Below are positions 49,146 to 64,000 of a DNA stretch of 64,000 bases, one piece after another. The DNA is from Bradyrhizobium sp. Its GTDB lineage: Bacteria; Pseudomonadota; Alphaproteobacteria; Rhizobiales; Xanthobacteraceae. A program made the translations under genes and the position numbers. Under the pieces are notes generated by a model. The model was not told the DNA's origin. It made no database searches and saw nothing but the letters and a program-made list of their open reading frames with translations. The stretch covers positions 496,001 through 560,000 of the forward strand of contig NZ_JALHLP010000001.1 of NCBI RefSeq assembly GCF_022844465.1, written 5' to 3'. The stretch's first letter is position 1. Each line of letters opens with the position of its first letter.

Positions 49146-51200
49146 TCAATCTTCCTCTTCGATCTTGTCGAAGAACGAATAGCGCAGGCTGTCGGCGTCG
49201 GCATACCAATGCCCCGGCCCCTTGTTGGCGGCCAGTGTCGCCTCCCAGAGTGCGGCGGTGCAATCCCGACGGTGCATCGAAAGGTCGAATCCATTGCCAA
49301 AAAACAACTCCGACCATTCCCACCAGGTGCCGAGCTTCCTGACCCCGCGCAACAGGTCGTATCGGTCGATCAAGGCCGGCGCCATGTCCGACGTCACCGA
49401 TCCGAACACCAGCCCCGTCTTGATGACCCGGTTGAGTTCGCGCACCGTGCGGGGGACCTGTTTTTCGGCGACATGGCACAGGCTGGTCTCGAACACGAAA
49501 TCGAATTCGCCGTCCCTGAACGGCATATCAACGATGGTACCGAGCTTGTTGTACTTCTTCAGCGCCTTCGGCGTCCTCGCATGGATCGCCCGGTTGTTCT
49601 CGATCCCCCAGGCGTCGATGCCGCGCTCACGCAACGCGCCGACCAGTTCGCCGCTGGCGGAACCTGCTACCAGCAATTTATAACCACGCGCCCTGTTCCA
49701 GACGATCTTGATCAAGTCCGTCAGATAATCGGGAGCGGTAAACTGGTTCCAGACATCGCTGTAGGGCCCGACCCCGCGATAATTGTCGAAATAGCTGCGG
49801 TCGATCCTGTCGGAGACGCCCCCGTCCAGTTGAGCGCGGGCGCGCCGAAGCCGCATCATTTCCGTCACAATGATATCGGTGGCGGCATCGGAGGAATCGA
49901 GCAACCCGTTAAGGGTCGAATCGAACAGGTAGTCGCCGACCACCACAATTCCGGGATGCTGCTTCGGCTCGGGGCGGTGGTTGGTCATCACGTCGCGCAC
50001 CGGCATGCCGCCCGGCAGCGCGTTGACCGACGACAGCCAGCGGTGAATCTTGCCTTCCAAGAAATGGTCGCGGGCATTGCCGAGGGAAGCCGGCAGCGAC
50101 TTCAGCGCGGCGTCGATCAGTTCCTGGTCGTCAAGATTGGCAAACGCCAGCGCATCGGAACCGGCAATCAGCCAGTTCAGCACGCCGTGCTTGCCGACGT
50201 CATGGCGCGCGCCTTCATTGTAGACGCAACAGCCGCCGAACGCCTCCGACATGAACCAGGCGCCTGGTATCTTCTCGCCCCAGAACGGCTCATCGAACAG
50301 GATCGAGACCCGCAGATAATGCGCCGGCCGGTCGAAATAGGCGACGTGCTTGACCATGGACTTGCGCAGTTCCTCGCCGTCCCAGCGCATGGTCGCGAGC
50401 CAGGAATGCGGCAGGCACATCAGCACGAGATCGAAATCCCGCTTTTCGGGACCCTTTCCGTTCATCATGTTGAGCTGATAGCGGCCGGCGTCGGTCTTGC
50501 CGACCTTGAGCACCCGATGGTTGAGCTGGATGTCGGCATTGACTTCGGAGCGAAGGCACTCGACCAGTTGCTCGTTGCCGTTCTGGATCGAGTACAGGCC
50601 GATATAGCCATCGACATCCATCACGAAGTTCTTCAGCGCATTGAGCCCGTTGGTGTTGTGGCTCTCGGTGGCGATATCCGATCGCGCCATCACCTTGAGG
50701 AAGCGTTTGGCGGTGGGATCGTCGACTTCCCTGTCGAGCAGCTCCTCGCAGGTGATGTAGGCCCAGGGATGCTCGTTGTCGCGGGCGCCGACGCCTTCGT
50801 AATACTCGATCGGCGACACCAGGCCGGCGCAGCGCTTGCGGAATGCCTCGATCGCGGCGGCGGTCTTTGCCCCATACTTGCGGCGCATGCCCGACACGTC
50901 GTCGAGCAACTCGCCGTCGAGCTGGACCTGCTCGGCGTCCATCGGAATCGTCTGCAGGCCGAAATGCTGAATCAGCTCGCGCAGCGGATCCGGGCCTGTC
51001 ATCGAGTAATCGTAGATCTCGGCGACACCCGCCTCGTAGATCGCGGGCGCGGAGTCGAACTTGCGAGTCAGTATCTTGCCGCCAACCCGGTCCGAAGCTT
51101 CGTAAATGGTGATGCGGCAGAGGTCGCCGAGCTTCTTCTTCAGGTACCAGGCGCTCATCAGCCCGCCCGGCCCGCCGCCAACGATTGCAAGATCCAGCAT
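49146..51200 (-). CDS. fusion of an FAD-dependent amine oxidase-like enzyme and a SAM methyltransferase
   Basis: This is a 684-residue two-domain protein. Residues 1-445 are a flavin amine oxidase-like domain: the FAD motif VGGGPGG (7-13), the ensuing EASDRVGGK, and the second flavin motif VVVGDYLFDSTLNGLLDS (419-436). Residues 500-684 are a class I methyltransferase-like domain with motif I LLVAGSASGE (509-518), the acidic second-strand end GIENN, and a later VDMPFRDGEFDFVFE. Motif I has Ala in place of the usual Asp or Glu at the first position. The fusion suggests oxidation and methylation of one substrate in turn. Start ATG 51200 begins directly with the FAD fold. The substrate is unknown. 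Confidence 0.85.
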   Translation of the reverse strand: MLDLAIVGGGPGGLMSAWYLKKKLGDLCRITIYEASDRVGGKILTRKFDSAPAIYEAGVAEIYDYSMTGPDPLRELIQHFGLQTIPMDAEQVQLDGELLDDVSGMRRKYGAKTAAAIEAFRKRCAGLVSPIEYYEGVGARDNEHPWAYITCEELLDREVDDPTAKRFLKVMARSDIATESHNTNGLNALKNFVMDVDGYIGLYSIQNGNEQLVECLRSEVNADIQLNHRVLKVGKTDAGRYQLNMMNGKGPEKRDFDLVLMCLPHSWLATMRWDGEELRKSMVKHVAYFDRPAHYLRVSILFDEPFWGEKIPGAWFMSEAFGGCCVYNEGARHDVGKHGVLNWLIAGSDALAFANLDDQELIDAALKSLPASLGNARDHFLEGKIHRWLSSVNALPGGMPVRDVMTNHRPEPKQHPGIVVVGDYLFDSTLNGLLDSSDAATDIIVTEMMRLRRARAQLDGGVSDRIDRSYFDNYRGVGPYSDVWNQFTAPDYLTDLIKIVWNRARGYKLLVAGSASGELVGALRERGIDAWGIENNRAIHARTPKALKKYNKLGTIVDMPFRDGEFDFVFETSLCHVAEKQVPRTVRELNRVIKTGLVFGSVTSDMAPALIDRYDLLRGVRKLGTWWEWSELFFGNGFDLSMHRRDCTAALWEATLAANKGPGHWYADADSLRYSFFDKIEEED

Positions 51201-51329
51201 GATAGGTTCCGTCGCCCCCCATCCGTCGCTTCCTGTACCGGAAAGCGCCGGGTCCAAAACCAATCCTAGCAAATGCGCTTTTCACCCTGAAGGAAAGATG
51301 AACAAAGCCGGTTCTCGCAGCGCAACAGC

Positions 51330-51359
51330 AAAAAAGGCCAGCTTGCGCCGGCCTTTTTT
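51330..51359 (-). terminator. bidirectional terminator after rpoC
   Basis: GGCCAGC and GCCGGCC pair (one mismatch) around TTGC, with six A before and six T after on the plus strand, so a U-run exists on both strands. It lies 22 bases after the rpoC stop and before the amine oxidase fusion start. Confidence 0.8.
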
Positions 51360-51381
51360 CCTAACCTTAATGGTGTAAACG

Positions 51382-55584
<4,203 letters not shown>

Positions 55585-55737
55585 CGTCTTCTCCTCGCGT
55601 GCCGATCGTCACCGGCAGCAAATTCGAAACTCTCGATCTAGCGCGCGTCCCTGCTCAACGTCCGAGAGGGGCGCGAATGCCCGGCCAGTCTGCGCGAAGA
55701 CAGGCTTCGCGCTCCGGCCGGACATGGAATGTCTGCG

Positions 55738-59856
<4,119 letters not shown>

Positions 59857-60222
59857 CGTGGCCTCTCATTTTCGTCGCCCTGACAGGCGAAGCTTCCGAA
59901 GCGCGACTTCCGTCGCCCCCGGGTTGAATTTCGGATCGCTCGAAAGGAACAAAGCCCAGCTTCAGGAATTATTTCCCAAACCCGTTCTCCGCCCTCAGAA
60001 ACGCAAAACGACGCGCGCGGCGCTTGACTGCACCCCGCCCGTCACAACCTTCGCTTCACGGACTGAAAAAGCCCGAAATTTGACTGTCTCCCAACGGCTT
60101 ACGTCAGGAACCTGCTGTCCCCGTCGCCTACCGCGTTTTCCTGCTGCCATCCCGATATGAGAAGGCGATCGTGGAGATTCGAGGGGCCAACCCCGCGAAT
60201 CCCCACACGTTCCTGTGTAGCC
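59857..60222 (-). other. 366-base gene-free gap between rplL and rpoB
   Basis: No protein gene is supported here on either strand. Read on the minus strand there is a small GGGG-TTGG-CCCC hairpin near 60183-60194, about 30 bases after rplL, without a T-run. In E. coli this gap holds an attenuator and an RNase III site; I cannot show one here. Confidence 0.5.
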
Positions 60223-60600
60223 TTACTTCAACTCGACCTTGGCGCCGGCCTTTTCGAGCTGCGCCTTGATCTTGTCGGCCTCGTCCTTGTTCACGCCTTC
60301 CTTGACTGCCTTGGGGGCGCCTTCGACGAGATCCTTGGCTTCCTTGAGGCCCAGCCCGGTGATGGCGCGGACTTCCTTGATGACTTCGATCTTCTTTTCG
60401 CCGGCGGCGGTGAGCATGACCGTGAACTCGGTCTTCTCTTCGGCCGGTGCAGCAGCGGCGCCCCCACCCGCGGGACCCGCGACCGCAACCGCGGCAGCGG
60501 CCGAGACGCCCCACTTTTCTTCGAGCAGCTTGGCAAGCTCGGCAGCTTCGAGCACCGTCAGGCTCGAGAGGTCGTCGACGATTTTCTGTAGGTCAGCCAT
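60223..60600 (-). CDS. rplL: 50S ribosomal protein L7/L12
   Basis: This is a 125-residue stalk protein that recruits translation GTPases. It shows the N-terminal dimer domain ([23 protein letters not shown]), the Ala/Gly-rich hinge and the C-terminal [39 protein letters not shown]. It lies 51 bases after rplJ. Confidence 0.98.
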   Translation of the reverse strand: MADLQKIVDDLSSLTVLEAAELAKLLEEKWGVSAAAAVAVAGPAGGGAAAAPAEEKTEFTVMLTAAGEKKIEVIKEVRAITGLGLKEAKDLVEGAPKAVKEGVNKDEADKIKAQLEKAGAKVELK

Positions 60601-60651
60601 TGATCAGTTCCCTTAAACGTTTGATTCGAACCAGGTTTGATTTGCGAAGGG

Positions 60652-61170
60652 TCAGGCCGCTTCGCTCTTTGAGGCATAGGCCTGGATGACGCGCGCGAGC
60701 TTGGCTGCGGGCGCAGTGGAGAGCTGGGCGATCTTGGTCGCCGGTGCCACCAGCAGGCCGACGATCTTGCCGCGCAGTTCGTCCAGCGACGGCAATGAGG
60801 CAAGCGCCTTCACGCCGTTCACATCCAGGACGGTCTTACCCATCGACCCGCCGAGAATCACGAACTGCTCGTTCGTCTTGGCGAATTCGATGGCAACCTT
60901 CGGCGCCGCTACCGGATCGTTTGAAGTCGCGATCACGGTCGGTCCCTTCAACAGGGAGCCGATGGCAACGACATCCGTGCCTTCAAGAGCAATCTTGGCG
61001 AGACGGTTCTTCGAGACCTTTACCGAGGCGCCCGCCTGCTTCATCTGCATGCGCAGCTTCTGCATCTGGGCCACGGTGAGGCCGGAATAGTGGGCGACGA
61101 CCGCGACGCTGGTGGTCTTGAAGACCTCGTTCAGCGCCTCAACCGCGTCCTTTTTTGCCGCTCTTTCCAC
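60652..61170 (-). CDS. rplJ: 50S ribosomal protein L10
   Basis: This is a 172-residue stalk-base protein; as a complex with L7/L12 it represses its own translation in many bacteria. It begins [36 protein letters not shown]. The start is GTG at 61170, behind GGAGAG. The leader upstream is long (717 bases to the next gene). Confidence 0.97.
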   Translation of the reverse strand: MERAAKKDAVEALNEVFKTTSVAVVAHYSGLTVAQMQKLRMQMKQAGASVKVSKNRLAKIALEGTDVVAIGSLLKGPTVIATSNDPVAAPKVAIEFAKTNEQFVILGGSMGKTVLDVNGVKALASLPSLDELRGKIVGLLVAPATKIAQLSTAPAAKLARVIQAYASKSEAA

Positions 61171-61887
61171 AGCAAGCTCTCTCCGGTTGGCGGCCTTCGC
61201 TGGAAGCGAGACCGCCGGGTTGCACCCATCGTCTCGCCCAAAACCTGACCTCTAGACACCAGTCTCAAGGACACGCCGGGCAGGACGACATCTGAAAAGC
61301 CTGCCCTCCCGAACCAGATGGCGCGGGGTGTCGAGGTTCGAACCAAATCAGCCATCGCGCCGCGAAGCGCGGCGTCCAGGCGAAATCCGGTCTTCACCCG
61401 TCTATGCAGGCAGTGAATTAAGCCCTTGAAGAAACGAAAACTTCTTCGCAGGCGCCTGCAGTCTCGGACAGGATCGAGGCCATCCGGCAAGCCGAAAGAC
61501 CCCTGCCGCATTCCACCGGGCGATAGGCTTTCCTTCCTTTCGAGCAATCCAAAGCGGATGTCCTGAAAGGAATGATCTCCTACCGTATCGGATTTTCGGA
61601 ATGCGAGCACGGACGCGCCAGCAACCGCCAGCACGCCCGGAAACCGCTCTTTAACGAGTCTCATCCGGCTTGCCAAGGGCAAAATTCAGACCAGTTGCCA
61701 ACCCTTCCCCGGATTTAGGTCCAGATTGGTACCGAACTTTCTTTGGCCGGCGACGTCGCGCGGATTTCCGCGATTTAGCGATTTCCGATGGCACGCCCTG
61801 GTCTAGGATCGGCTCTCCTTTGCATGGGGTTGTTTTCGCGATTTTGAGCCCGGGCGCTGCGGGGTACCGCTGACGCTGGGGGCTCGA
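61171..61887 (-). promoter_or_regulatory. 717-base gene-free region upstream of rplJ; probable rplJL leader
   Basis: There is no supported gene here on either strand. Close to rplJ, GGCGG and CCGCC (about 61181-61210) can pair just before the ribosome site, in the place where an L10 autoregulatory leader is expected. No promoter near consensus was found, though one is likely since the stretch separates the hydroxyacid dehydrogenase from rplJ. Both points are inference from position. Confidence 0.4.
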
Positions 61888-62841
61888 TCAGCCGAGTTTC
61901 ACCTCGTAAGGCAGCGGCTTTCCGGCGAAGAACGCCTCCAGATTGGCGATCACGCAGTCCTGCATTGCCACATGCGATTCCAGCGTATGGCCGCCGATGT
62001 GCGGGGACAGCACGACATTGGGCAGCGCGGTCAGCGCATCCGGCGCGTGCGGTTCCTTCTCGTACACGTCGAGGCCGGCGCCGGCGATGGTCTGGTCGGC
62101 CAGCGCCGCGACCAGGGCCTTCTGGTCGATCACGGAGCCGCGCGAGATGTTGACGACGTGACCGTCCTTGCCGAGTTTGCGCAGGATGTCGGCGTCCACG
62201 GCGTGGTTGGTATCCGCCCCCGCCCGCACCGCGACCATCAGGACGCTGCACCACTCAGTCAGCGCCTCCAGCGTCGGAAAATATCGATAGGGCACGTCGT
62301 GCCGGCTGCGGCTGAAATAGCCGACCTCGGTCTCGAAGGCGGCGACACGCGCCGCGATTTTGCGGCCGATCTCGCCCATGCCATAGACGCCAATCCTGCG
62401 CCCGAGCATGCCCGGCTGCGGGCGCATCATCGGCGACGGTTTCGCCGCCGCCCAATTGCCGCTTCGCACATAGTCGTCCGCCACCAGGAGCCGCCGCGTC
62501 GTTGCCAGCATCAAGGTGACTGCGATATCCGCGACCGAGGCTGCGTTCGCGCCCGGACTGTGGCCGACCGCAATCCCGCGCTTGGACGCCGCGGCGAGAT
62601 CGACGCCGTCATATCCGGTGCCGTAGCAGACGATGACGCCGAGATCAGGCATCAGGTCCATCGCTTCGCCCCCGAGCGGCGTCGCACCTGCGGTGACCAT
62701 GGCGCGAACGCCGGCAAGCTGTTGCGACGAAAACACCGCGTCGGGCGCCTGGCCGGCGGCGTTGAGGAGTTCGAAGCGTTCGCCAAAGCGCACCATCTGG
62801 GCTTTTGGAAACCGGGAATAGATCAGTACCTTCTCGGGCAT
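61888..62841 (-). CDS. D-isomer-specific 2-hydroxyacid dehydrogenase
   Basis: This is a 317-residue NAD(P)H-dependent dehydrogenase of the glyoxylate/hydroxypyruvate reductase type, which interconverts 2-oxo and D-2-hydroxy acids. The cofactor motif is GMGEIG (154-159). The catalytic set is complete: Arg-234 in ISRGS, Glu-263 in DVYEKEP and His-281 in SPHIGGHT. The gene sits between rplA and rplJ on the same strand, where most bacteria have no gene. A hairpin at 62901-62926 lies between rplA and this gene, so its expression may differ from the ribosomal genes. Confidence 0.9.
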   Translation of the reverse strand: MPEKVLIYSRFPKAQMVRFGERFELLNAAGQAPDAVFSSQQLAGVRAMVTAGATPLGGEAMDLMPDLGVIVCYGTGYDGVDLAAASKRGIAVGHSPGANAASVADIAVTLMLATTRRLLVADDYVRSGNWAAAKPSPMMRPQPGMLGRRIGVYGMGEIGRKIAARVAAFETEVGYFSRSRHDVPYRYFPTLEALTEWCSVLMVAVRAGADTNHAVDADILRKLGKDGHVVNISRGSVIDQKALVAALADQTIAGAGLDVYEKEPHAPDALTALPNVVLSPHIGGHTLESHVAMQDCVIANLEAFFAGKPLPYEVKLG

Positions 62842-62900
62842 ATTTGCTCCTTTGCCGTCCGGCGGGGCGACGATTCAGCCAAGCCCCCGGGAACGCGAAA

Positions 62901-62926
62901 GGCGGAACCGGTCACCCGATTCCGCC
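62901..62926 (-). terminator. hairpin after rplA, probable terminator or attenuator
   Basis: GGCGGAA and TTCCGCC pair perfectly, with an inner CGG/CCG pair, and the minus-strand side is followed by TTTCG. The T-run is short, so termination may be partial. It lies between rplA (stop 62954) and the 2-hydroxyacid dehydrogenase. Confidence 0.55.
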
Positions 62927-62953
62927 CTTCTCTATTCACGCAGGCACTATCAC

Positions 62954-63646
<693 letters not shown>

Positions 63647-63650
63647 GATG

Positions 63651-64000
63651 TTACCCCGCCACCTCGACGCCCATCGATCGGGCGGAGCCCTCGACCATCT
63701 TCATGGCCGCTTCGATGCTGTCGCAATTCAGATCCTTCATCTTTGCTTCGGCGATCTCGCGCACCTGCGCCTTGGTGACCGCACCGGCCTTGTCACGGCC
63801 CGGCAACTTCGAGCCCGACGTCAGCTTGGCCGCCTTCTTGATGAAAAAGGACATCGGGGGGGTCTTCATCTCGAAGGTGAACGAACGATCGGCGTAGATC
63901 GTGATCACCACCGGAATCGGGGTGTTCTTTTCTTCCTTCTGCGTCTGCGCGTTGAACGCCTTGCAGAATTCCATGATGTTGAGACCGCGCTGACCAAGCG
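63651..64000 (-). CDS. rplK: 50S ribosomal protein L11 (5' part beyond the right edge)
   Basis: About 116 residues of L11 are visible; the family is about 142 residues, so roughly 26 N-terminal residues lie off the window. The frame stays open to the edge, where it reads [19 protein letters not shown], so the Met at 63974 is not the start. The C-terminal [30 protein letters not shown] is the rRNA-binding domain. Confidence 0.97.
   Translation of the reverse strand, partial: LGQRGLNIMEFCKAFNAQTQKEEKNTPIPVVITIYADRSFTFEMKTPPMSFFIKKAAKLTSGSKLPGRDKAGAVTKAQVREIAEAKMKDLNCDSIEAAMKMVEGSARSMGVEVAG

Noticed and set aside
61327..61360. A GGTTCGAACC stretch resembling a tRNA T-loop
   Set aside because: There is no matching acceptor stem, D-loop or anticodon arm around it on either strand; it is a simple palindrome.
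63651..63974. A complete 107-residue gene at the right end
   Set aside because: The frame stays open to the window edge with L11 sequence before this Met, so it is an internal Met of a truncated rplK.

Overview
The window looks like chromosomal DNA of a GC-rich alphaproteobacterium, most likely Bradyrhizobium or a close relative (Rhizobiales, Nitrobacteraceae). This is inferred from the protein families (fused indolepyruvate ferredoxin oxidoreductase, ATP12 chaperone, short-LID adenylate kinase, GCG/CRPN-type small secreted protein), from the merged str-S10-spc-alpha ribosomal cluster without rpsD or rpmJ, and from palindromic intergenic repeats of a kind common in that group. I see no rRNA, tRNA, CRISPR array, transposase or prophage gene.

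Positions 1-24,600 are ordinary accessory and housekeeping chromosome. In order they hold a 5' fragment of an indolepyruvate ferredoxin oxidoreductase, a di-heme cytochrome c, a TRIC-like membrane protein, an ICL/PEP-mutase-family enzyme, a NIPSNAP protein, an ArsR-type regulator, small secreted low-complexity proteins, a glycerophosphodiester phosphodiesterase, a second short FtsZ behind a HTH/coiled-coil gene, a DapA-family lyase, an acyl-CoA carboxylase beta subunit, a class D beta-lactamase, a FliK-like/FlhB-C-terminal-like pair, ATP12, an RluA-family pseudouridine synthase, a Deg protease-RarA-TPR operon and a quinone oxidoreductase. CtrA-like boxes (TTAA-N7-TTAA type) lie upstream of the ftsZ operon and, with one mismatch, upstream of the fliK operon.

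Positions 24,735-43,836 (all minus strand) are one long translation cluster, read from rpsL down to rplQ: rpsL-rpsG-fusA-tuf-rpsJ-rplCDWB-rpsS-rplV-rpsC-rplP-rpmC-rpsQ-rplNXE-rpsNH-rplFR-rpsE-rpmD-rplO-secY-adk-rpsMK-rpoA-rplQ. Gaps are mostly under 90 bases, with several overlaps. Adk carries a 90-residue histone-H1-like basic tail. Two copies of one palindromic element sit directly after the stop codons of tuf and rpsM.

Positions 44,512-51,200 hold four non-ribosomal genes between rpsL and rpoC: a GNAT-type acyltransferase, a UbiH/halogenase-like FAD oxidoreductase, an MsbA-like ABC exporter with acidic tails, and a flavin amine-oxidase/methyltransferase fusion. This is the best candidate for an uncharacterised biosynthesis/export system.

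Positions 51,382-64,000 (minus) hold rplK (cut by the window edge), rplA, a 2-hydroxyacid dehydrogenase inserted in the operon, rplJ, rplL, rpoB and rpoC. Long untranslated stretches precede rplJ (717 bases), rpoB (366) and rpsL (675, with a strong sigma70-like promoter).
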